Made by a program: the position numbers and the translations under genes | In this document: one piece after another, positions 12,007 to 22,451 of the stretch | Position numbering within the stretch: position 1 is the first letter of the stretch | Layout: the number at the start of each line of letters is the position of its first letter | The notes under the pieces: generated by a model | Told to the model about the DNA's origin: nothing | Database searches by the model: none | The model's input: only the letters and a program-made list of their open reading frames with translations | Source of the DNA: Allomyces macrogynus ATCC 38327 | Lineage: Eukaryota > Blastocladiomycota > Blastocladiomycetes > Blastocladiales > Blastocladiaceae | Length of the DNA: 64,000 nucleotides | Assembly (NCBI GenBank): GCA_000151295.1 | Contig: GG745379.1 | Location: forward strand, 107,060-171,059 | Direction of reading: 5' to 3'

Positions 12007-13283
12007 GATGACGGTCGAGTGGATTGAGTGGAGAGAAGGGATGCAGGAAGAGTGCGAAGAGTCGCGCGTCGGCTGGGGAGGACGCGCAGGGGGACAGGTT
12101 GAAGGCGGCGGCACGGTGTGCGGATGGTGTCGGTTGCCGTCGCAGAATCAAGATACGCGGGCCCGGGAAGTGATGCAGAGTGGGTGCTGGGCGGCGCAGA
12201 GAGGAATGCGAGGAGTGGCGGGCCGGGGAGCGTGCGCGAATGCGGCCAGAGAGCAGCGGGTCCGGTATTTAATGCGACGGCTGGCCGCTTGCTGATTGAC
12301 GGAGACTTGGAGCAACGTGGACCGCGTTGACAGCGCTGCGTGCGCCTAATTGGCTGCCGTGGGCCAAAATGTTGACCAGCTTGCGTGATCACGCCAGAAC
12401 AACACTCATTGTTGCAACCTCAGCAAGCAGAGCGCGCCAACGGCGCCGCCGGCCCGCCGGCTCGCTGCGCATGTCTTCAGCAGCTCCTCGATGTGCATTC
12501 AGACCAGGGACATGAACTCGGCAACGTGTTCTGCTGCTCCCTTGGACAGACATCAGGACATCGATGCGCTAGCGTGCGAGGCAGGCCAATGTGGGTGCGA
12601 GACGCGTCTTGATAAATGATCCGACCGAAGCAAGCACATCCTATGCCTGCAGGAGTTGAATTCTTGCTGGCTTCAGCTCGCAGTCATCAGTCACATTTTC
12701 ACAAGCCAGCATCCAATGAACGGCGACAATACCAGCGCCACTCCTTGAACTCGTTGGGCTGGGCAACCGATAACACACATTGATCCAGTCAGCTCACTTT
12801 CCTGACCAAGTCGCGGCTGACACCTTGGTTAAGCATCACATCCTGACCGAGATGGGTGAGCGCAAACTTTTATGGTCTCACAATCATTCTCTCGTCCATC
12901 TTCAGCAAATTTTTCTGCAGCGCGACTCTCTGCCCCACTGACAATAGGGTTGTTGGGTGTGCCGTTGACAGCTGCTTCTCAAACTGGTCGGTCAGCAGGA
13001 TGTCCAAGTCTCAGTTTATTGTGTGGGAACTCAAACAGCCGGTCGAAAAAAGACGGCACGTGACAGCGTTGGGAGAGCTGTGTCCTGCACTTGCTCAGCG
13101 TCGCCTTCCTGTAAGATATGAGAAAGGAACAGCTAGACTCCAGAAGGGGAGCCCCAAGTCAAGTCTGCCTCATCTCCACACTTCTTCAGTTTCGCAAAGC
13201 GAAGTGGACGGCTCTCCTGACGTCCATTCTCCTCGCTTTCTTTCCTCAACCAACACCGCTCTCAACATTCAGTGCCGCACGAC
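12007..13283. other. Intergenic and low-information region upstream of the ABC gene
   Basis: The first few hundred bases should hold the transporter promoter. From about 12,350 base composition drops toward AT and reading frames shorten. This matches the style of the decayed gene that follows. No intact gene, RNA or mobile element is recognised. Confidence 0.35.
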
Positions 13284-15064
13284 ATGTCGCTAGCCGACCT
13301 GCCCGACGTTGTTCTCGCGACCCTTTTCCCGTTCCTTGATGCAACGACCACTGCATGAAAGTAACAGACTTGTCAAACGCTCCACCGATTCCCTGCTCCT
13401 GCTCAGGTCGTGGACCAGCTCAACGTCGCTGTTGCACTTGCCCATTGGACCACAGGTCTGGACGATTCTGCGCCGACCGAATTTTCCTCCACAGCACTCA
13501 TCTCTCGCACGAAACGGTCTCTCCAGCTCTGTTCTCTACATGGCCATCGCTGCTGCAAACCTTGAAGCAGTCGCTCGCATGTTACCCCGCCACGTGCACA
13601 GTGTCACGAGCGAGCCGGGATACGACCAAAATTGGTTTGAATTGCTCTTTCTGTCATTTTTGGTCCTGTTAGCCATGACCGCGATTGCATTGTGAAACTT
13701 CTCCTTCCTCACTTTCCCACTGATCCACTCGGCTGGGAACTTGCTATTTTATCGCCGAGCTTAGCGCAGGGACTGATTGGAATCTTTTATGCGGACAAGA
13801 ACTGTGCACTGGATGCATGTCGTATGATAGATTTGCAAGCACGTCAGACCGCATTGGGGCCCACTGGAACTTCGATGGCGACCGTGATGAAGCCACCATT
13901 GAACGCACTTATCCTCGACTCTCTCCCAAAACATTGAGCCGTTGGTTATCAACCTGAAGACGCGCGTGGGACAAAGAGTACGGGCTCGAGCACCTTCACG
14001 TCTGTTTTTTTGTCCCTTGTGTATCTGCTCGTCGAGCTGGGATTGACAGATTCGCTGCGCGCTTGGCTGCATCATTGTCCACCGTGTCTTGCTCCGATTG
14101 AAACCGTTGTGATGGAGCGGCACTGGGGCCGTTGGACTGTTCAAGGGCTGATTTCATTTTGGCGACCACCACCTGGTCTCGAAGTTTGGGAGCTTCTTAC
14201 ACTGCATCTCATAGTCTCCCCGATTTTGTTCAACAGTCCCTGACATGCTTGCTTGCTGCAGTTCGTGATGCTGGTGCGCTCCTTGGGCCGCTTCGTGTCC
14301 ACAGAACTTGGCTCCCGACAATTGACAAGAAATACTTGCCGTTTGTTGCCTCCGCGTATGGTCATATTGAGTGCGCACAACTTCTTCTCGTCACATTCAT
14401 TGATTTGTCGTCGTTTCGCCAGTGGCATGATGCATGGACCACAGCGCTGATTCTGCCTGACGTGAGAGTGGCCCAGTTTCTCATTGAACGTCGAGACTTG
14501 GCCCATTTTCCGGTTTCGATGGAAACCTCGCACAGACATGTCCACTCCAGCCGTCAGAGTGTCGGCTCCTTGGCGATGATGGCCTGGCTCCTGGCTTGCG
14601 TTGATGAGCTTGGTCTAGCACTCATTGATCCCGTGAAATTGTTGCCCCAAGCTCTGTTCCTGATGTCTGCCACTGCCGAAAGAAATGACGATATCGGTCG
14701 CATTCTCTCCTCGGTTGTGAAGCTGATGGGGCAAGCTCAACCGTTGCGGGAATATCGCGGCCAAGACCAGATCACCCACAGTTATTTGATGGAGCGGACG
14801 TTCTTTGCTGTGCGTGACGACCCTCACTTGGCCGTCACCACCGTTCAAGCTATCCTTGGCCAAGGCAGTATAGACCCGGCGTTTGCTAGCAATGCCCTCC
14901 TTCGCTGGGCGCGCGCTTTTGGATTTGTGCATGTTGTTGAAGCGCTCTTTCGTATTCCCAGAATCGCGTCTGTGGATTGTGCCATGAAACAATCAAGAAG
15001 AACAGGCCGCTTGCCCTGCGATTGCATGTTTCAACCCGATTTTGTTGTGCAATCTCCGCCGTAA
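13284..15064 (+). pseudogene. Degenerate F-box/ankyrin-like gene, copy A
   Basis: An ATG at 13284 opens a short F-box-like N-terminus, MSLADLPDVVLATLFPF, that meets TGA after 24 residues. Protein-like sequence then continues in changing frames. An in-frame acceptor leads to VVDQLNVAVALAHW. A one-base shift near 13,445 precedes SLARNGLSSSVLYMAIAAA, another near 13,665 precedes the next block, and more follow to 14,130. The last 300 codons (to 15,064) are open and include LPFVASAYGHIECAQLLL, which fits one ankyrin repeat. Every block up to the C-terminus has a counterpart, in the same order, in the minus-strand copy at 57.2-58.5 kb. Comparing the two shows the extra bases here. Some breaks could be unrecognised introns, but the TGA and the one-base shift argue for a pseudogene. 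Confidence 0.7.
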
Positions 15065-15329
15065 ATGAATGGAAACTGGTTGAGAATCAGCTTTGTGTTG
15101 CGAGTCAGAGAGCACCTTTGTGAATGCAGCACAACTCGCAGTGAGCGGATGGGTTGTTAGCTGGGAGGGCCCTTTCTCTACGGAAGTACCGCATGATCGA
15201 TTCCAGAGCTGCTTTCTCTCCCCGCGAATACACTCTCAGCATCTGCACAACTTACCCACAAGCGTTGCCGCGCCGTCATGTCCAACATCTCGTTTTCTCA
15301 GGCGCCGCGCGCCGCGCACCACCAGCATG

Positions 15330-16240
15330 CGCTCCCTGCCCGTCACCAACTCTCGCGTATGGTCCAACGTGGCGTGATGCCAATCTCAGCAATTTGATCG
15401 GCAAGGTACTGAACAAGTCATTCCCCCCCCCCCCCCCTCTGCTCCCCTCCTCTCTCTCGTGGAACCGAAACAGAAGATACGTTCCAACAAGAAGCATACC
15501 CACGTCTGGGTCGTCCAGTTTCCCAATGTGATCGGTCGACGCCCTGGATGGTCGAGCGACGTGCCGCTCGTGTTCAAGATGCTCGACAACGACCAGACCC
15601 TCACGCAGTTAGTTCCTCGTCGGCACTGTTCTCCCCACTCTCTACGATCCTCCCGCCATCACCGCTGGCACGCGCGCGGCGAAACTGACGCTGTCGGCGG
15701 CACTGCATTTCGACAACCCGGCCACCATGATGATTGAGCTGCCGTGGACCCATCTTCTTGGCGATAATTTCGCTGAGCACGCGGGCAATGGGACCTTGGA
15801 CTTGGAGTATGCTCTCTACTTGCTTGGCCCAATTTCTTGTTCGAACACCCTGTTGACGTGCGATCGTGCCAACCTCTGCATTAACGTCAAGGTCCAGCGT
15901 GAGTTCCGCATGGACGTGGTTCGCGGCTCGCGGCTCGCGGCGAGAGCCTTCGAGCTCACGAGTTCAAGGCGCTCGACTCCATGGCGCTCAACTCGACGAT
16001 TGGTGTCGTCACTGCGCCCGAGACGTCCGAGATGTCGCCCACCGAGTCAACGCCTCGACGGAGGCGGTCGTCGGCTACCACGCTGACGTGTAAATGTCGA
16101 GTGGGACCGTGCGGACCAGTGTGCAGTGGCGGTGAAAGTGGACGTGGATTTCGAGTTGAGCAATATACCGCCGCTGTTTCGTTTTGGTGTCGCCCAGATG
16201 CATCTCGGCTTTAATGGCTCCTGGTGGAGGAAGGGAATCA
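15330..16240 (+). pseudogene. Interrupted coding remnant of unknown family
   Basis: Protein-like segments appear in different frames. One is THVWVVQFPNVIGRRPGW and, nearby, DVPLVFKMLDNDQTLTQ (15,500-15,608). After a one-base shift comes FLVGTVLPTLYDP, running into TMMIELPWTHLLGDNF and GNGTLDLEYALYLLGP (15,615-15,910). Later AVKVDVDFELSNIPPLF stands alone at about 16,127. Short introns near 15,378 and 15,405-15,473 would join the first pieces, but no model opens the whole length. The strands alternate hydrophobic and polar residues, suggesting a beta-rich protein. I do not recognise the family. A C-15 tract lies inside one putative intron. Confidence 0.35.
15423..15437. repeat. C15 homopolymer
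   Basis: Fifteen consecutive C sit inside the decayed region. A similar C13 run occurs at 42,878-42,890, also in a gene-poor tract. Such runs are prone to length error in sequencing and replication. Confidence 0.9.
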
Positions 16241-16375
16241 CCGCCACAACCAAGCACTGTCAACCACCGTCCTCCACTCATTTCTATTGGTCAAGTCTCC
16301 CAAACACTCCCGTCGACGGACACCACGCTCCTGATCCCGCGCCATCCACCATACCCCACCCCACCCGACGGCACC

Positions 16376-18584
16376 TCACCCACGCGGGACCCCCACCGAC
16401 AATTCGCCCGCACTCGCCAATGCCGCCACCGTGACCGCTGGCGCGACATACGTCTTGCGCGTCGTCGCCATCCACGATCCGGCCCCCGTCCCGTCATCGA
16501 CCCCCGCCTGCCCGAGCGCCAACCGGTCCACAGCATCCGCAAGCATCAAATGGTCCGCGTTCCCGACGACTGCCGGCACCGGCGCCACCCGCACCGCAAC
16601 GGGAGCAACGTATGCAGCACGTGCGACCGATACCCCGTCGAGTTTCGGCACTTGACCGACCGAATCGGCACCCCACCCGACCGTATTGTGCAGCGACGTT
16701 GCGTACGACCGATCCGGGACGACCGGTAAACGCTGCAGACCGAGCGCGTCGGACCGCACGCGCAACGACGACCCGCCAGTGCTGGGCGCGAGTAAATGCA
16801 CGGCGCGCTGCGCGGCCGCGCCATGGTGTTCCATGGCCGTTGTCGACATGGCCTTCACGCTCGACACGCCCTCAGGCGGATCATGCCGGACATCGAAGTG
16901 GGCACCGGCCTGGGCCTGCACCTGCGCGCGTGCCGCGCGCCGTAAGGCGCGGAATTCGGGCGCGATCTGCGTCGCATCCGGTGGGGCCGCATACGCGCGC
17001 GCCGTTTCAGGTCCCGCCGAGTCCGCGGTATCGTCAGCATCGGCCGGGTCGAGCACGTGAGACTTGTCGGTGCGGAACGCGCGTGGCGGGGCAGGCGCGC
17101 GGTGGCCGTGGTAATAGTCGGCGGCCGTGACAGACGTTTGCCGCGCGCCGGGAAGTTCCGCGGCGCCGTTTTCGGTCGGCAGGCCCTGGAAGACGAACGA
17201 GGTCGTGATGGATTGGTGGATCGGTTGGTGCCGCGCGACGGGCGGCCGCTGGAAGGTGGCTTGCGCGGTCGTCGCCATGGGTGTCGTGGTGGTGGGCGCG
17301 TCTTCTTGCAGTAGCACACAGGGTGGGGCATTGACTTTGCGCGCGGGACGCGTCGCGCCGGTGTGACGCTGGAAGGTCGACTTGTAGAGCGACTGGAACG
17401 AGTCCGGCGACACATCCGAGACGGCGAGCTGAAGAGGAACGCGAGGTTAGGAATCGGCGCGCGATACGGATTTGGTGGGTACGAACCGAGAGATGTGTCG
17501 CTTCCAAGTCCTTCTTGAACGTCAGGTCGGGCTGCTCGATGTGGATCGGCGACTTGAAATCTAGAGTTCCCACGTTAGGTCCACCAATCGGTGACTCGGA
17601 AGAAAATGTGAGCGAACGCACCATGCTGATTCGTGCTCTTGCCATCGGCTACCTCCCCATCCGGTCGATCCAGCACATTACTCGACTTCTTATCCAAACT
17701 CGCAACCGCCTCGGCATCCCGGCGCGCCAGTCGTGCGACCGACGGATCCAGCGGCACAAGCGTGCGCTGCGTGACGCTCTTCCAATCTTCAGCCGTCGCC
17801 ACCGTCGCGTCAAACGTGATGTTATCGCCACGCAGCCGCAGCCGCTCCTCGGCGGCCGACCGACCGCGCCGCCCCGCGCCGGGCCCCCACGGCACGTACG
17901 ACGTGCCATACAACGACGTGCGCGGCACGGCGAGCGCCGACTCGTCGCGGAAGACGGGCGGGTACTTGTTTTCGTGCGAGATGCCCTTGCGTGCAGCGCT
18001 CGGGTCCTGCCAGGGATGTGGCACGTAGTCGCGGTCGGCGACGGTCAAGTAGGGGTGCGCGGCGTCGTCGGTGCTGCAGAGCGGCGCATCACGGCCGACG
18101 TTGAAGTGCACTTGGCTGTCAAATGAGCGGACTGTAGGGTTGGGGTGAGCGGGGTAGGGAAGTGATTCAATCAGTGGACCGTCGCGCGTCGCGGATCGCA
18201 CGCAAAAAACGGCACCTTGACTGGCGAGCCCACGCGTTTCGCGCACCTGGCGCGGATTGTGCGCGAGAAACGTGTCCTTGGTCGTCGAGGACCATGGGCT
18301 CAGCGGCGCACCGGGTGGCCGCAAGTTGCAGTAAAAGTCCTTTTGCATGGCATCTTGCGGGAAGCGGAATTCTATGCGACAGAGGGCGTGACACGTTCAG
18401 TCATGTTGGCGCGGCGGGATAAACAGGCGTGGAAGCACATACTGAGCGGGTTGTTGTCACGGTTCGGGCCATAGAGTGACGGCGCCTGGTTGGTAGGGGT
18501 TAGGCTGGTTCCTCCATGTCCCGGCGCCGCTGTGGGCTGCGCATCCGGTGTGCCGGCCATGGTGGTGCTGTCGCTGGAGATCAT
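16376..18584 (-). CDS. Candidate axonemal protein, SAXO4/PPP1R32-like
   Basis: The ATG is complementary to 18582-18584 (a second Met lies 8 codons on) and the stop is at 16,376. Exons join as NNPLK..FRFPQDAMQKDFYCN across a GTATGT..TAG intron (about 18,440-18,374). Two or three further introns near 18,200-18,135, 17,590-17,560 and 17,490-17,430 keep one frame to the end. The product of about 650 residues has no membrane segment. It is rich in Pro, Ala and short aromatic motifs such as SLYGTSYVPWGP, SFQSLYKSTFQ and DRSYATSLHNTVGW. The segment D-N-x-P followed by RPPGAPLSPWSSTTKDTF resembles, from memory, the N-terminal region of PPP1R32 (SAXO4), a sperm and ciliary axoneme protein. A flagellated fungus would need such proteins. 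The family call is tentative; that it is a real multi-exon gene is well supported. Confidence 0.45.
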
Positions 18585-18936
18585 AGCGACGGCCGCGAAG
18601 CCTTGGCCGGTGGCCGGATATAATTGGCGAATGGTTCAAGAGTAAAGTGCGGCAAGTGGCAAGCGCCGTTGAATGAGTGCAGAGGGTGGGTCGCGCCGAG
18701 TTGAGTTGTGATCAACTTTCATTTGGGGATAAATTAACCATCGATCACGTAGCGAAAGACCTGACAGCGGTCCACGTCGTAGTGCGGGGGAGGAGCTGCA
18801 GGTGCCTGGGCAGTGTTGCATCTGCCAGGCAGAGGGTGCTTGAACCAACAGGCTCGCCACCGTGCCGCAAACGCACCGTTGACGTTGTCGTTTCTTTGTT
18901 GCCAAGTCGCCGGCGCCGTCGTCGGCCCCTTGCACG
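18585..18936. promoter_or_regulatory. Divergent intergenic region
   Basis: It separates the divergently transcribed SAXO4-like gene and the TPR-MBL gene, so both promoters must lie here. The AT-rich patch near 18,717-18,742 is the most promoter-like segment. Confidence 0.35.
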
Positions 18937-19014
18937 ATGCCGACCCACGGCGAGCCGCCCATGCAACCCCTCTCCGCACTGCCCGCAAAGCCTGCATTGT
19001 CCCCGGAAACCCTG

Positions 19015-19053
<39 letters not shown>

Positions 19054-21981
19054 CCCGCTGCCACGCCGTCCGCCATGTTAGCGACCAGTCAGCCATCCCT
19101 GTCCACGCTGGACGACGCTCCGACCTCGCCGCGCCCAGCAACGGCCTCCCTCCTTGACCACGACGCGCTAAGAATGCCTGACGACACGCCCCCACCAACG
19201 TCGCCGCGACCCGCGTCGTCCAAGCTCGCCTTCGTCATGGACGCGGCTATGGAGGAGCCGCACGACCAGGTCCCGACAGCCCCGCCAACCCCGCGACCTG
19301 CCTCGCCACCAGCTCCCGACGAACCCGTGTCCCTGGACACTTCTGCGGTTGCTGCAAACAGGGACCACGACAGCGTGGCCCCGTACGACGCTGACGCGGC
19401 CACGACCCGCGAGCACGATCCGAACTCCGTTGCTGATCCTGCACAGCCGCTTCCAGCCGCCTCGACGTCGTCGGAATCGACGCGCACCGAATCCGTCGAC
19501 TTGTCCATGCCCGTACCGCCGCTGCACGTACAAGACTCGCCCGCCCGCGAGCAGACTAGACCCACGACCCCGACCACCTACACTCAACAAGACTCGACTG
19601 ATCCTTCCTCGCCCAACGATACAACCCGTTCCGCCTCTCCTTCCGAAGTCCCGTCCCCTCCCTCGCCCGCCGACCCGCACGGCATGTACATCCCCGCCAA
19701 GAGCCCAACGGGAACCCACGTCCACCACGCCAAGCGACTGCGCACGCGCACGCGGTCGCGCCGCACGATTGACGAGTCGGCGCTCTCGCCAACGGGTCTG
19801 ATCACGCCCGCAGCCGCAGCCGAAATTGGCATTCGGTCCGGTGCGTCGAGCACGACCCCGACCAACCCGCTCGCGCTCGCAACGGTCGCGATTGCCGCAC
19901 TCAACGCGACGGTCACGCCTGCCATGGCGTCACCAGTGCTCATGTCGAGCCCGAGCTGGAAATCGCCAGTTCTCCCGCCCACGGCCATTGCGCCGTCGTC
20001 GAGCTCGATTGACGACCGCATGACCGTCGTCACGTCGAATGATGATTTGGTTGGACCGCGCGCGTCGAGCGACCAGCTGGCAGGACTCATGAGCAACGAT
20101 TCGCTCGCGCAGTGCGACCCGCTCCCGACCACCCCGGCGACCCCGGCACCGAGTGCGGTCCCGCTGGTTGCTTCCACGATCGCACCATCGTCACCCGCGA
20201 CTCCACCACCGGCACTCGCCTCGCCCGTCGACCCGATGCAAGCCAAGCACATTGCGACCCTCGCTGAACTGCGCGGCAAGGGTAACAAGGCCTTTCATGC
20301 GGGCGACTACAAGGCGGCACTCGCCGTCTACGCGAAGGCTTTGACCTACTTTGAGCGCACCTACGGCAAGGGCGTGCGGTTGCACGACACCAAGCGGCCA
20401 TCACGCGCGAGTCTGCGCCGGAAGTCGCCGTCGTCTTTGTCACCGCTCGCGTTTTGGCGGCGGCGGGAATCGTCGTCGGTCTGGTCTGGTTCGTCGACGC
20501 CGAGTGAAGTGGATGCGCGGCGGCGCGTGAACCGGCTCGCCGCGGCTGCCGTCGAATCGGGCGAGCCGGGTTTGCCGCCGAGCGCGAGTACCTGGTCGGT
20601 GAACTCGAACAGTGTTCGTCGGTGGCTCGAGAGTTTATTTGGCAGTGGACCGAGCAGCGGCGTCTCGAGCCGCGGATCCCTGAGCGGGCCGTCGTCGCGA
20701 CCGCTCTCACGCAACACGTCTCTATCCTCAGCTTCGCTCCTCTCCTCGACCAACATGCCCGCTCCCGATTTCCCGTTTGCGCCTGACGACGACGCCACGC
20801 TCGCGCCCACCACCTCGTGGCCGACGGCCACCGTCCCCTCGGCTTGGCTCGATGCGGCACCACCCGCGGTCCTGCGGGAACTCGCACACGTCTTTTCGAA
20901 CCGCAGTGCGGCAGCACTCCGGATCGGCGAGTACCTTGCCGCGCTCGACGACGCCGACCGCGCCGTCCAACTGCACCCACACTGGGCGAAAGCGCAATTC
21001 CGGCGCGCCGATGCGCTTCTCGCCATGGAGCGGTACGGCGCTGCGCGTGCGGCCCTCGACCGGATGGCGCACCTCGACCCGACCACCTCCCGGACCGCGG
21101 GGGTCCAAGCGCGCCGCGACCGCGCGACCTGGGGGATCACCGACGCGCACCGCGGGACGCGGATCGTGCAATTGGTCTCGGGGCGGGACGTGTGTCGGCC
21201 CGGTGGGACCCCGCGATGGGCGGTCGTGCGTACGATCTTGCACGCGTACGCGCGACAAATGCAAAATTGCATGTACATGGTCGTGGATTCCGCGACCAAG
21301 CAGTGCATTGTCGTCGATCCGGCGTGGGACACGGACGCGATCCTCGCGCACGTGAAGCGCCGCGGGTGGACGCTTGCGGGGGTGATTGTCGGACACGCGC
21401 ACGTGGATCATGTTGGGGGTAGGCCGCCGCCGCCGTTCGACAAGTACCGTGTTCGTGTGCCCGGATTGTGGACGCTGGTCCGCGCGGTCGCACGCGATTC
21501 GGGGTACCCGGCGGTTCGACCGTTGCCGATTTACATGCACCCGGACGAGCACGAGGTGATGGTGTCGGCCGACCGCGGGTTTATGACGGACAAGGCGCTC
21601 GATCCGCACCGGGTGGTCGTTCCGACCGAGGAGGGACACGTCGTGCATCTCGGCACGCGTACGGAAATTCGGTTCGTGCATACCCCCGGCCACACGCCCG
21701 GGTCGCAGTGCGTCCTGGTACATGGCGACCGATTGCTCAGCTCGGATACAGTATTCGCAGGTGCGATTGGGCGGTGCGATTTGCCCGGTGGCGATCCGGA
21801 CCAGATGCGCAATTCGTTGATTCGATTGCGCGCGACGTTGCCGGACCATGTGGCGATTTGGCCAGGGCACGCGTATGGCGCGACCACGTCGACGGTCGGG
21901 CGGGAGAAGCGGCGTGGTGGCGCCCTGGATCCGAGAATGTGGGACCTGGCGCTGGCGCCGGTCGGGCCCAACGAACAGTAA
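18937..21981 (+). CDS. TPR domain fused to a glyoxalase II-like metallo-beta-lactamase
   Basis: One uninterrupted frame of 1014 residues. Residues 1-430 are low complexity (Ala, Pro, Ser, Thr, Asp), with a 12-Ala run from a pure GCC repeat and a basic patch RLRTRTRSRRTIDES. A TPR unit starts at about 445 (LRGKGNKAFHAGDYKAALAVY). It is split by a Ser/Arg-rich insert of some 180 residues from further TPR units (VFSNRSAAALRIGEYLAALD and HWAKAQFRRADALLAMERYG, about 650-720). The C-terminal 250 residues form an MBL fold with HAHVDH, HTPGHTPGSQ, DTVFAGAIGRCDL and WPGHAYGATT, so the zinc ligands of the glyoxalase II/ETHE1-like group are present. It probably hydrolyses a thioester or related substrate. 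The substrate cannot be inferred. The TPRs suggest a binding partner such as a chaperone C-terminus. The unusually long disordered N-terminus may localise it. Confidence 0.82.
19018..19053 (+). repeat. (GCC)12 trinucleotide repeat encoding poly-Ala
   Basis: Twelve perfect GCC codons lie in the disordered N-terminus of the TPR-MBL protein. Codon purity points to recent slippage rather than selection on the protein. Confidence 0.9.
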
Positions 21982-22451
21982 AACACAAACAAACGAACGA
22001 ACGAATGAACGGGACGATGCATGGTCCGCTGTTGGCGGCGGCGCCTGGTATTGGTAGCGTTTTGGAGCACATAAAAGCCGTTGTGAACGCGTGACATGGG
22101 TTTTTTCGTAGCGTGTCCGCCGTGAAGCCGGTCAAATGGATGAGCGCTGAAGAGAAACGTTGGCGCAGCCACAAGCGAGCCGAGAGCGCGCAGGGAGCAG
22201 GCTGCTATCAATAACCAATGGATAGCAGCGCGACCGCACTAAATCGGCACTAAATTAATACTTTTCCTGTTCCAGCTGCAGCAGATGGATACGGATGGAT
22301 ACGGATGGATATCCGTTCAAGGTCCCGCTCATGATTCACAACATCACATCTCCACATAAACCACCCACAACAACCAAGAAAAGCCAAGATTCCAACGTCC
22401 GTCGCTGCATCATCGCTCATACTTCGACAGGCCATCCGCAGCGTCACAACG
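21982..22451. other. Convergent intergenic region
   Basis: It lies between the 3' ends of the TPR-MBL gene and the F-box gene. It contains the small 10-base tandem repeat at 22,284 and no gene that I can see. Confidence 0.35.
22284..22315. repeat. Three-copy tandem repeat, 10-base unit ACGGATGGAT
   Basis: The unit GATGGATACG is repeated with perfect register about three times and ends in ATATCCG. It lies between two convergent genes. Confidence 0.85.

Noticed and set aside
20728..21870. Minus-strand 380-codon frame opposite the TPR-MBL gene
   Set aside because: An antisense shadow, Arg-rich and compositionally explained by the real coding strand.
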